Assembly (NCBI RefSeq): GCF_937958535.1
Contig: NZ_CALGNQ010000158.1
Coordinates: forward strand, 1 to 17,795
DNA: 17,795 bases
Direction of reading: 5' to 3'
DNA from: an uncultured Georgenia sp.
Lineage (GTDB): Bacteria; Actinomycetota; Actinomycetes; Actinomycetales; Actinomycetaceae
In this document: positions 1 through 6,359 of the stretch, piece by piece
How positions within the stretch are numbered: position 1 is the first letter of the stretch
How the letters are laid out: each line of letters starts with the position of its first letter
Made by a program: the position numbers and the translations under genes
Notes under the pieces: generated by a model
The model's input: the letters and a program-made list of their open reading frames with translations, nothing else
Databases searched by the model: none
Told to the model about the DNA's origin: nothing

Positions 1-409
1 CGTAGGTGGGGCCGATGCCGCGCCCGGTGGTGCCGATCTGCCGCTTGCCGAGGAACCGCTCGGTGACCTTGTCCAGCGTCCGGTTGTACGGCGGGATGAT
101 GTGCGCGCTGGCCGAGACGAGCAGGCGGGACACGTCGACGCCGCGGGCGGCGAGGCCGTCGAGCTCGGCGAAGAGCACCTCGAGGTCGACGACGACCCCG
201 TTGCCGATCACCGGGGTGCACCCGGGCGAGAGGATGCCGGAGGGCAGCAGGTGCAGGGCGTACTTCTCGTCGCCGACGACGACGGTGTGGCCGGCGTTGT
301 TCCCGCCGTTGAACTTCACCACGAAGTCGACCTGCGAGCTGAGCTGGTCGGTGGCCTTCCCCTTGCCCTCGTCGCCCCACTGGGCTCCGACGACGACGAC
401 CGCTGGCAT
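1..409 (-). CDS. purA: Adenylosuccinate synthetase, N-terminal part (runs off left edge)
   Basis: PurA joins IMP and aspartate using GTP, the first committed step from IMP to AMP, in the cytoplasm. Only the first 136 codons are in the window. I translated them from the ATG at 407-409. The start is fixed by the family's N-terminal signature: WGDEGKGK lies at residues 11-18, so the catalytic Asp is D13, and GGNNAGHT lies at 35-42, so the catalytic His is H41. Both match the numbering known for E. coli PurA. Further on are IGNGVVVD (about 79-86) and IGTTGRGIGPTY at the truncated end, the IMP-binding region. A GAAGGG ribosome binding site lies 7 nt before the ATG (417-422). The gene is divergent from the STAS gene at 582 and has a likely -10 box at 457-462. 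The reading frame is intact as far as seen. Confidence 0.97.
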   Translation of the reverse strand, partial: MPAVVVVGAQWGDEGKGKATDQLSSQVDFVVKFNGGNNAGHTVVVGDEKYALHLLPSGILSPGCTPVIGNGVVVDLEVLFAELDGLAARGVDVSRLLVSASAHIIPPYNRTLDKVTERFLGKRQIGTTGRGIGPTY

Positions 410-456
410 GTTCGATCCCTTCGCTGTGACGACGGGCGCCGATCGGCTCCCGGATC

Positions 457-462
457 AGGCTA
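457..462 (-). promoter_or_regulatory. Putative -10 box of purA
   Basis: On the minus strand this reads TAGCCT, the same hexamer found in front of other genes in this window. Transcription would start near 450, giving a leader of about 40 nt that contains the purA ribosome binding site. No good -35 box is visible. Two copies of the palindrome CCGATCGG (439-446 and 465-472) lie on either side of it. Confidence 0.45.
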
Positions 463-510
463 TCCCGATCGGCCCCGGCGGTTCGGGGTGCACCTGTCGA
501 CCGGGCGCTC

Positions 511-516
511 TAGGCT
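511..516 (+). promoter_or_regulatory. Putative -10 box of the first STAS gene
   Basis: TAGGCT fits the TANNNT pattern and would give a leader of about 60 nt before the ATG at 582. There is no convincing -35 hexamer and no clear SigB-type (GTTT/GGGTA) promoter, so which sigma factor reads it is not determined. Confidence 0.35.
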
Positions 517-581
517 CGTCCTCGGACAACACAAGGGCGGTAGCTGCGCGATCGGGGGGACGTGCGGGCTGAAGGAGCGCA

Positions 582-911
582 ATGATCGAGATCGCGACGT
601 CCCCGACCACGACGACGGTGACGGTCAGCGGTGATCTCGACCTCGCGGAACGAGGCCAGTTCCCGGAGGTGACCGCCCGCGTCAGCGGGCTGCGCCGCCA
701 GCTGCTCGTCATCGACCTGTGCGAGGCGACGTTCCTGGACTCCACCGGGGCGGCCTTCCTCATCTCGCTGGCCGACACCACGGCCCGGCGCGGTGGCACC
801 ACCGTGCTGCGCGGCGCCGACGACCGCGAGCTGTTCGTGCTGGAGATCTGCGGCGCCCTCGACAGCTTCCGCATCGACCCGAACCACCGCTGCGAGCAGC
901 GCGCCTCCTGA
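582..911 (+). CDS. STAS-domain anti-sigma-factor antagonist (SpoIIAA/RsbV-like)
   Basis: This 109-residue single-domain protein fits the STAS family of anti-anti-sigma factors, which bind an anti-sigma kinase when unphosphorylated and so free a sigma factor. The N-terminal strand reads TVTVSGDLDLAE (about 12-23). The diagnostic phosphorylation segment is DLCEATFLDSTGAAFL (45-60), with D53-S54-T55-G56, so Ser54 is the probable phosphorylation site. The start is supported by a GAAGGAG ribosome binding site at 571-577, 4 nt before the ATG. The gene is convergent with the phosphatase/kinase gene at 966-3149, with a 54-bp gap and no obvious terminator. That neighbour is a natural candidate to dephosphorylate or phosphorylate it (inference). 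The target sigma factor is not visible here. Confidence 0.9.
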   Translation: MIEIATSPTTTTVTVSGDLDLAERGQFPEVTARVSGLRRQLLVIDLCEATFLDSTGAAFLISLADTTARRGGTTVLRGADDRELFVLEICGALDSFRIDPNHRCEQRAS

Positions 912-965
912 GGGCGCGTCCGGCAGACGCTCCGCCGCGCGGGTGGCGACGGCCCGGTCCGCCCG

Positions 966-3149
966 CTACTCGGCCGTCGCGGCGGATGACCAGGGGCTGC
1001 GGCCCCGGACACGGGCCCACACGACCTTGCCGGTCGGGGTGGGGCGCCAGCCCCACTCGGCGAGCCGAGAGATGATGTGCAGCCCGAAGCCGCCGACGCG
1101 GCCGACGCGGCCCTCGCGGACGACCGGCGGGCTGGGGTTGGCGTCCTCCACCTCGATCCGTAGCCCGTCACCGGTGTCCCGCAGCCGCAGGTCCACCCGT
1201 CCCCACCCGTGCATGACCGCGTTGGCGACCAGCTCGGAGGCGACGAGCTCGGCGGCGGCGATGTCCGCGATGCCCCACGCCTCGCAGGCGCGGACCACGG
1301 CGTGCCGGGCGCGGGCGATGGTCTGCGGGTCCATCGGCATCTGCCAGCGCCGCTCCCGCGGGCCGGACCACGACTGGCCGGTGTCCGCCGCCGGGTCCGG
1401 GACCCGCACGACGACGAGGGCGATGTCGTCCTCCGGGGCGTCGGCGAGCTGCTGGAGCAGCTCCTCCCCGATCCCGGCGGCGTCGGGGGCGTCGATCTGC
1501 CCGGCGGCCTTGACGAGGGCGGCCACGCCGTCGCGCATCGAGCGGTCGCGCCGCTCGACGAGCCCGTCGGTGTAGAAGATGAGCACGTCGCCCGGGTCGA
1601 CGACGGCGTGCCCGGTGCTGCGGGGACGTCCCCCGAAGCCGACGAGCGGCCCGTTGGCGCCCTCGAGCTGGCGGGCCTCGCCCCGCCGGACGTGGACGAT
1701 GGGCAGGTGGCCGGCGCGGGAGTAGGCCACGTCCCACCGGGTGTCCTCCCGCCGCGGCCGGAGAGTGGCGTAGACGAAGGACGCCGGGCGGGCGATCCGC
1801 ATCCCGGCGACGAGCCGGTCCACCCGTCCCAGGACCTTGCCCGGCTCGACGAACTCGGCGGCGTAGGCGCGCACGACGGACCGCAGCTGGCCCATGGCGG
1901 CCGCGGCCTCGACGTCGTGCCCGACGACGTCACCGACGACCACGCCCACCGTGCCCTCCCCGAGGTCGAGCACGTCGTACCAGTCGCCGCCCACCTGCGC
2001 GTGCTCCGAGCTGGGGGCGTAGTAGCTCCACACGTCCACCCCCTCGACGTGGCTCTGCTCGGGGAGCATGGCCCGCTGCAGGGTCTCGGCGAGGCGGTGC
2101 TCGCGGTCGTAGAGCTGGAGGTTGTCCATCGCCATGCCGACGCGGCGGGCGACGAGCTCGAGCACCGTGGTCAGCTCACCGGGCGGCATCGCGCGGTCGT
2201 CGAGGTCGCGGTCGGGCGGGCGGACGGCGAGCAGCGCGAGCACGGCCTGGCGGCCGAGCACCGGCAGCAGCCACAGCGGCCCGTCGTCGGGCGCCGTCTC
2301 GTCCTCGGCGACGAGGGCGAGGAGCTCGGCGGTGAGGGTGTTCTCCCGCGCGGGGCGGTCGCGGTCGATGACCACGGTCTGCATCCGGGGGTCCAGGAGC
2401 AGGTCGCGCACGGGGTCGGGGACGCCGGGCTGGAGGCGTGCCTGACGGCGCAGGTCGCGCCGGTGGTAGGGGATGCCGGTGAGGTCGGTGATGCGCTGCA
2501 GGCGGGTGCCGTCGGCGTAGAACGCCGCCCACGGGACGATGCGGCGCACGAGGAGGCCGGCGATCTCGATGAGCGCGGTCCCCGAGTCGGTGTCCTGGAG
2601 GATGTCGGAGACCCGTGCGACCAGGCTCAGGCCGCGCCGGGCCCGCTCCTCGGTGACCGCCCGTTCCTCGGCCATGACCGCCGAGGCGAGCTCCTCGGTG
2701 GCGTCGCGCACCGTGACCAGCCAGCGGGTGGCGCCGTCGCTGCCCTCGCCGAGCGGGCTGAAGGACACGGTGGCGCGGAACTCCGAGCCGTCGCTCCGCT
2801 CGACGGTGCGCACCACCGCCACGGGCAGCCCGGCGCGCAGCGCCTCCCGCAGCGAGCCGCCGCCGTCGCGGGTCACGAGCCGGGGCGCCCGCTCGCGCAG
2901 CTCGGCCACCGGGTAGCCGGTGGCCGCGGCGAGCGCGGTGCTCACCCACACCACGCGGCAGTCGACGTCCTCGTCCTCCAGCGTGACGTCCACGACGTAG
3001 GTCGGGTCGGGCAGCGCGTCGAGCAGCTGGTCGGCCCGGACCATGAGGGTCGTGGGCAGCTCCGCGGCGTCGGGCACGGTGGTTCGGCGCCTGGGGAAAG
3101 GGGTGGGGACCGCCGCCGTCGCGGGTGTCCCGCGAACCGGGTCGGTCAT
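966..3149 (-). CDS. PAS-GAF-SpoIIE (PP2C) phosphatase with C-terminal HATPase domain
   Basis: A 727-residue regulator of the RsbU/RsbP/OsaC type. A PAS-like sensor spans about 35-155 and a GAF-like domain about 170-345. The SpoIIE phosphatase follows at about 350-582: VGGDWYD (386-392), VGDVVGHD (405-412), YTDGLVE (526-532) and EDDIALV (573-579) supply the metal-binding acidic residues. The C-terminus (about 595-718) is an RsbW-like HATPase domain: ELVANAVMHG (639-648) is the N box with N643, DAN at 669-671 and GGFGLHI at 686-692. The phosphatase would dephosphorylate STAS proteins; the HATPase domain could phosphorylate them or bind a sigma factor. No membrane segment is seen, so sensing is probably cytoplasmic (PAS/GAF ligand unknown). 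The ATG is preceded by GGAGAG with a 5-nt spacer. STAS genes lie on both sides, which supports the partner-switching role. Confidence 0.93.
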   Translation of the reverse strand: MTDPVRGTPATAAVPTPFPRRRTTVPDAAELPTTLMVRADQLLDALPDPTYVVDVTLEDEDVDCRVVWVSTALAAATGYPVAELRERAPRLVTRDGGGSLREALRAGLPVAVVRTVERSDGSEFRATVSFSPLGEGSDGATRWLVTVRDATEELASAVMAEERAVTEERARRGLSLVARVSDILQDTDSGTALIEIAGLLVRRIVPWAAFYADGTRLQRITDLTGIPYHRRDLRRQARLQPGVPDPVRDLLLDPRMQTVVIDRDRPARENTLTAELLALVAEDETAPDDGPLWLLPVLGRQAVLALLAVRPPDRDLDDRAMPPGELTTVLELVARRVGMAMDNLQLYDREHRLAETLQRAMLPEQSHVEGVDVWSYYAPSSEHAQVGGDWYDVLDLGEGTVGVVVGDVVGHDVEAAAAMGQLRSVVRAYAAEFVEPGKVLGRVDRLVAGMRIARPASFVYATLRPRREDTRWDVAYSRAGHLPIVHVRRGEARQLEGANGPLVGFGGRPRSTGHAVVDPGDVLIFYTDGLVERRDRSMRDGVAALVKAAGQIDAPDAAGIGEELLQQLADAPEDDIALVVVRVPDPAADTGQSWSGPRERRWQMPMDPQTIARARHAVVRACEAWGIADIAAAELVASELVANAVMHGWGRVDLRLRDTGDGLRIEVEDANPSPPVVREGRVGRVGGFGLHIISRLAEWGWRPTPTGKVVWARVRGRSPWSSAATAE

Positions 3150-3177
3150 GGTGGCTCTCCGATCGTCCTCGGTCTCC

Positions 3178-3183
3178 TAGGAT
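3178..3183 (+). promoter_or_regulatory. Putative -10 box of the second STAS gene
   Basis: TAGGAT is a good actinobacterial -10 hexamer. It would start a transcript near 3190 with a leader of about 47 nt before the GTG at 3238. It lies in the 88-bp spacer shared with the divergent phosphatase gene. The -35 region is weak. Confidence 0.45.
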
Positions 3184-3226
3184 GCCCTGGAGGACGTTCC
3201 GGTGCGAGCCTTTGCCGGAAGAGACG

Positions 3227-3232
3227 AAGGAG
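3227..3232 (+). promoter_or_regulatory. Ribosome binding site that sets the second STAS start
   Basis: AAGGAG lies 5 nt before a GTG at 3238. An in-frame ATG 36 nt upstream (3202) has no such site, so GTG 3238 is preferred. Confidence 0.8.
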
Positions 3233-3237
3233 AGCCT

Positions 3238-3627
3238 GTGCCTGACGAACGCTCCATCCCGCCCGGCAAGGGCCACGACGGTGGCACGGCGTCGGTCATG
3301 GTCGCCCAGGGCCGTACCCGTCTCGTGCTGTCCGGGGAGATCGACGTCGCGCTGAGCAGCGAGCTGAGCGAGGCGGTCGCCGAGGCCGAGGCCTCCCGCA
3401 ACCCGGTCGAGATCGACGCCCGGCACGTCACCTTCATGGACTCCTCCGGGGTGGCGCTCCTGGCACGGCTGGCGCACCGCACCCCGGGGCCGCTGGCGAT
3501 CATCAAGCCGCCGGACGTCGTGCGCTTCCTCCTCGACATCACCCGGCTCGGCGACGTCGTCACCATCCTCGAGGACGACCCCGGGTTCCCGGACAGCTCC
3601 GGCCCCGACGGCGACGACGCCGCCTGA
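3238..3627 (+). CDS. STAS-domain anti-sigma-factor antagonist (second copy)
   Basis: This 129-residue protein, read from GTG 3238, has the STAS fold signature. LVLSGEIDVALSSEL (29-43) is the N-terminal strand and helix, and VTFMDSSGVALLARL (64-78) is the phosphorylation loop with D68-S69-S70-G71. By analogy with SpoIIAA the first Ser (S69) is the likely phosphorylation site. The C-terminus (about 111-129) is acidic and Gly/Pro-rich (DDPGFPDSSGPDGDDAA) and probably disordered. The gene diverges from the SpoIIE/HATPase gene across 88 bp, which suggests co-regulation and a substrate relationship. It is clearly different in sequence from the STAS protein at 582-911, so the two are not recent duplicates. 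The stop codon sits in an ACGCCGC-type motif that recurs in the spacer downstream. Confidence 0.9.
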   Translation: MPDERSIPPGKGHDGGTASVMVAQGRTRLVLSGEIDVALSSELSEAVAEAEASRNPVEIDARHVTFMDSSGVALLARLAHRTPGPLAIIKPPDVVRFLLDITRLGDVVTILEDDPGFPDSSGPDGDDAA

Positions 3628-3641
3628 CACACCGCCCGACG

Positions 3642-3764
3642 ACGCCGCTCGACCGCACGCCCACGCCGCTCGTCCACCCGACGACGCCGCCCGGCAGACC
3701 GCGCGCTGCCACGCCGCCCGGCAGACCGCGCGCTGCCACGCCGCCCGGCAGCCCGCGCGCAGCC
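3642..3764. repeat. Short tandem repeat, 27-bp unit, three copies plus degenerate flanking copies
   Basis: Three copies of a 27-bp unit starting ACGCCGCCCGGCAG lie at 3684-3710, 3711-3737 and 3738-3764. The first two are identical and the third has two substitutions. Shorter related motifs (ACGCCGCTCG) begin at 3642 and 3663, 21 bp apart, and the end of the preceding STAS gene (3617-3627) carries ACGCCGCCTGA, including the stop. The array lies in the 365-bp spacer (3628-3992) between the STAS and fba gene ends. I see no real gene there; an antisense frame over it only encodes a Gly/Pro 9-residue repeat. Confidence 0.85.
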
Positions 3765-3780
3765 AGACCGAGCGCTGCAC

Positions 3781-3855
3781 CGCGTGGCTCGTACTTCTCG
3801 ATCACGGCTCGCCCCTGCGCGCACCCCGAACTGAGCTGAAAGGGCGAGCCACGCG
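3781..3855. other. Inverted repeat with two competing left arms
   Basis: CGCGTGGCTCG (3781-3791) is perfectly complementary to CGAGCCACGCG (3845-3855), with a 53-nt loop. Within the loop GGCTCGCCC (3806-3814) is perfectly complementary to GGGCGAGCC (3842-3850), which overlaps the same right arm. The two stems cannot form together. Function unknown; it lies downstream of the second STAS gene. Confidence 0.5.
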
Positions 3856-3921
3856 CGCGTGAGCCGAGGGCGGCCACGTGCCCGAGAACCCGCCGTCAGG
3901 CTCGGGGCGCAGAGAAGCGCG

Positions 3922-3954
3922 AGGGCCCGCCGGCGGAGTCCGCCGACGGGCCCT
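3922..3954 (-). terminator. Hairpin terminator after fba
   Basis: AGGGCCCG (3922-3929) pairs with CGGGCCCT (3947-3954), and CGGCGG (3931-3936) with CCGCCG (3940-3945), with one C/A mismatch and a tiny loop. The stem begins about 38 nt beyond the fba stop. There is no U-run, which is common in high-GC actinobacterial terminators. It is symmetrical enough also to stop transcripts from the STAS gene on the other strand. Confidence 0.75.
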
Positions 3955-3961
3955 GCGTCAC

Positions 3962-4002
3962 CTGCTGGGTCAGGCCATCGTCATCTGCTGGGTCAGGACA
4001 TC
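3962..4002. repeat. Direct repeat of the fba 3' end including the stop codon
   Basis: CTGCTGGGTCAGG occurs at 3962-3974 and 3985-3997, exactly 23 bp apart, and the match continues through CATC after one C/A difference. On the fba strand each copy reads GATGNCCTGACCCAGCAG, so the final codons and TGA stop of fba are copied just downstream. Confidence 0.85.
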
Positions 4003-5015
4003 TTCTTGCCGGCCGAGCGCAGCTGCTCGCAGGCCTCGACGATGCGCGCGGCCATGCCTGCCTCGGCGAGCTTGCCCCAGGCGCGCGGGTCGTAGGCCTT
4101 CTTGTTGCCGACGTCGCCGTCGATCTTCAGCACGCCGTCGTAGTTCTTGAACATGTGGTCCACGACGGGGCGGGTGAAGGCGTACTGGGTGTCGGTGTCG
4201 ACGTTCATCTTGATGACGCCGTTGTCCACCGCGGTGGCGATCTCCTCGGCGGAGGAGCCGGAGCCGCCGTGGAAGACGAGGTCGAAGGGCATCTCCTTGC
4301 CGACCTCCTTGCCGACGACCTCCTGGATCTCGCCGAGCAGCTCGGGACGCAGCTTGACCGCGCCGGGCTTGTAGACGCCGTGGACGTTGCCGAAGGTCAG
4401 CGCGGTGAGGTAGCGGCCCTTCTCGCCGGTGCCCAGCGCACGCACGGTGGCCAGACCGTCCTCGGGCGTGGTGTAGAGCTTCTCGTTGATCTCGGCGACG
4501 TGGCCGTCCTCCTCACCGCCGACGACGCCGACCTCGATCTCGAGGATGGTGCGCGCCTTCTGGGAGAGCTCGAGGAGCTCCTCGGCGATGCGCAGGTTCT
4601 CCTCCAGCGGGACGGTCGAGCCGTCGAACATGTGGGACTGGAAGGTCGGGTTCTTCCCGGCGGCGACCTCCTCGGCCTCCAGCGCGAGCAGCGGCCGCAC
4701 CCAGGAGTCGAGGTTCTCCTTGACGCAGTGGTCGGTGTGCAGCGCGACGGTCACCGGGTAGTTCTTGGCGACCTCGTGGGCGAACGCGGCCAGCGCGCGG
4801 GTGCCGGCAACCCGGTCCTTGACCGTCGAACCGGAGGCGTACTCGCCACCGCCGACGGAGACCTGGATGATGCCGTCGCTCTCGGCCTCGGCGAAGCCAC
4901 GCAGGGCGGCGATGAGGGTCTGGGAGGAGGTGACGTTGATGGCCGGGTAGGCGAACTTGCCCGCCTTCGCCCTGTCGAGCATCTCGTTGTACGACTCAGG
5001 GGTTGCGATGGGCAC
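3993..5015 (-). CDS. fbaA: Class II fructose-1,6-bisphosphate aldolase
   Basis: A 340-residue zinc-dependent aldolase that interconverts fructose-1,6-bisphosphate with dihydroxyacetone phosphate and glyceraldehyde-3-phosphate (glycolysis and gluconeogenesis). Length and sequence fit the class IIa family. HTDHC (93-97) gives catalytic D95 and zinc ligand H96. Other visible family features are GVVGGEEDG (163-171), FGNVHGVY (208-215, zinc ligand H212), FHGGSGS (248-254, zinc ligand H249) and NVDTDTQ (271-277, phosphate binding). The start is GTG with an AGGAGG ribosome binding site (5022-5027) and a 6-nt spacer. It is the last gene of the patatin-lemA-trmH-fba run, 18 bp after the trmH stop. An extra promoter inside trmH is plausible, because this enzyme is normally abundant, but none was identified. 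A hairpin follows the gene. Confidence 0.97.
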   Translation of the reverse strand: MPIATPESYNEMLDRAKAGKFAYPAINVTSSQTLIAALRGFAEAESDGIIQVSVGGGEYASGSTVKDRVAGTRALAAFAHEVAKNYPVTVALHTDHCVKENLDSWVRPLLALEAEEVAAGKNPTFQSHMFDGSTVPLEENLRIAEELLELSQKARTILEIEVGVVGGEEDGHVAEINEKLYTTPEDGLATVRALGTGEKGRYLTALTFGNVHGVYKPGAVKLRPELLGEIQEVVGKEVGKEMPFDLVFHGGSGSSAEEIATAVDNGVIKMNVDTDTQYAFTRPVVDHMFKNYDGVLKIDGDVGNKKAYDPRAWGKLAEAGMAARIVEACEQLRSAGKKMS

Positions 5016-5021
5016 TGCAGG

Positions 5022-5027
5022 CCTCCT
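5022..5027 (-). promoter_or_regulatory. Strong ribosome binding site of fba
   Basis: AGGAGG on the minus strand, 6 nt before the GTG start. It lies in the 18-bp gap between the trmH stop and fba, so fba can be translated independently of the upstream gene. Confidence 0.8.
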
Positions 5028-5033
5028 GTGTGG

Positions 5034-5696
5034 CTAGGTCGATCGGAACCCCTCGATTGTGTCATGCCCCGGGTCGGCCGGACCGGGACGTCCGTGCTGC
5101 AGGACCCAGGAGTACATCGCCACCGCGGCGGCCGCCCCGACGTTCATCGAGCGGGTGGACCCGTACTGGGTGATGTGGAGGATCTCGGTGCACGCGGCGC
5201 GCGCCTGCGCGGACAGTCCGCCCGACTCCTGGCCGAAGAGCATGACGGCACGCGCGGGCAGCGGCCGGTGCTCGATGGGCAGGGAGCCGGGGACGTTGTC
5301 GATACCGATGAGGGGCAGCCCCTCCTCCTGCGCCCACGCCACGAGGGAGGCGACGTCGGGGTGGTGGTTCAGGTGCTGGTAGCGGTCGGTGACCATGGCG
5401 CCGCGCCGGTTCCAGCGGCGCCGGCCGACGATGTGCACCGCGGCGACGGCGAAGGCGTTGGCGGTGCGGACCACCGAGCCGATGTTGAAGTCGTGCCCGA
5501 GGTTCTCGATCGCCACGTGCAGCGGGTGGCGGCGGGTGTCGAGGTCGGCGACGATCGCCTCGAGGCGCCAGTAGCGGTAGCGGTCGACGACGTTGCGCCG
5601 GTCGCCGTGGGCCAGCAGCTCGGGGTCGAGGCGGGGGTCGTCCGGCCACGCGTCAGGGCCGCCGGGCCAGGGCCCGACGCCCACGTCGTCGGTCAC
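5034..5696 (-). CDS. TrmH/SpoU-family tRNA/rRNA 2'-O-methyltransferase
   Basis: A 220-residue SPOUT-class methyltransferase that would transfer a methyl group from S-adenosylmethionine to a ribose 2'-OH of tRNA or rRNA. The three SpoU motifs are present: NLGHDFNIGSVVRTANAF (65-82, including R77), VMLFGQESGGLS (151-162, with E157) and SMNVGAAAAVAMYSW (183-197). These form the deep trefoil knot and SAM pocket. The first 40 residues are Pro/Asp-rich and not conserved. The exact RNA substrate cannot be told from sequence. The start is GTG, whose last two bases are shared with the lemA TGA (GTGA, 5693-5696), so translation is probably coupled to lemA. No separate strong ribosome binding site is obvious. 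It is followed by fba after 18 bp. Confidence 0.93.
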   Translation of the reverse strand: MTDDVGVGPWPGGPDAWPDDPRLDPELLAHGDRRNVVDRYRYWRLEAIVADLDTRRHPLHVAIENLGHDFNIGSVVRTANAFAVAAVHIVGRRRWNRRGAMVTDRYQHLNHHPDVASLVAWAQEEGLPLIGIDNVPGSLPIEHRPLPARAVMLFGQESGGLSAQARAACTEILHITQYGSTRSMNVGAAAAVAMYSWVLQHGRPGPADPGHDTIEGFRST

Positions 5697-6355
5697 GGAC
5701 GGTGGTGCGGCTCGGGACCGCCCGGGGCGGGCCCGCGGAAGGTCGGCTGCCCGGAGGGGGGCGGCGGGACGTCCCCGGCGGTGAAGTGCACCGAGGGCAC
5801 CGCGCGCACGGTCGGGTCGTTGGCCTCGAAGTACTCGGCCCGGCGGAAGTTGAAGAGCCGGGCGATGACGTTCGGCGGGAACGTCTCGATCCGGGTGTTG
5901 AGCCGGCGCACGTTGGCGTTGTAGAAGCGCCGTCCGGCCGCGATGCGGTCCTCGGTGTTGGTGAGCTCGGCCTGGAGGTCGGCGAAGGTCTGCGACGCGC
6001 GCAGCTCGGGGTAGGCCTCGGCCACGGCGAAGAGCCGGCTGAGGGCCGAGCTCAGCGCCTGCTCGCTCTGGGCCTGCTGGGCGGGGCCGGCACCGCGGAC
6101 GGCGGCGGCGGCCCGCGCCTGGGCGACGGCCTCGAAGACCTCACGCTCGTGCCCGGCGTAGCCGCGGACGGTCTCGACGAGGTTGGGCACGAGGTCGTGC
6201 CGGCGGTGCAGCTCGACGTCGATCTGGCGCCACGCCTCCTGCACGAGGTTGCGCAGCTTGACCATGCCGTTGTACGTCGCGACGGCCCAGATGAGCGCGA
6301 TGAGCAGGACGACGGCGATGACTGCCAGGGTGGTGACGAGGAACGAGATGTCCAC
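5693..6355 (-). CDS. LemA family membrane-anchored protein
   Basis: A 220-residue LemA protein. Residues 5-27 form one N-terminal membrane helix, followed by the family's YNGMVKLRN (28-36), LVPNLVETVRGYAGHE (55-70), YPELRAS (115-121), LTNTEDRIAAGRRFYN (131-146), LNTRIETFP (152-160) and an AEYFE segment near 173-177, all in the usual order of the helical LemA domain. The last 30 residues are Pro/Gly-rich and probably disordered. The domain should face outside or be membrane-peripheral. The biochemical role of LemA is not established. The start is GTG, only 4 bp after the stop of the large patatin-like gene and with no clear ribosome binding site, so translation is likely coupled. It overlaps the methyltransferase gene by 4 bp. 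Confidence 0.93.
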   Translation of the reverse strand: MDISFLVTTLAVIAVVLLIALIWAVATYNGMVKLRNLVQEAWRQIDVELHRRHDLVPNLVETVRGYAGHEREVFEAVAQARAAAAVRGAGPAQQAQSEQALSSALSRLFAVAEAYPELRASQTFADLQAELTNTEDRIAAGRRFYNANVRRLNTRIETFPPNVIARLFNFRRAEYFEANDPTVRAVPSVHFTAGDVPPPPSGQPTFRGPAPGGPEPHHRP

Positions 6356-6359
6356 GGGA

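Noticed and set aside
912..965. Search for a terminator between the convergent STAS and phosphatase genes
   Set aside because: No stem of convincing length was found in the 54-bp gap, so no terminator is annotated.
1209..3245. Open frame of 678 codons opposite the phosphatase gene
   Set aside because: It is a shadow of the PAS-GAF-SpoIIE gene. The composition is that of a reversed high-GC frame and no motif is present.
3560..3877. Minus-strand frame of 105 codons with a repeated ARGLPGGVA block
   Set aside because: The protein repeat is only the translation of the 27-bp DNA repeat. It overlaps the end of the STAS gene, has no ribosome binding site and resembles no family.
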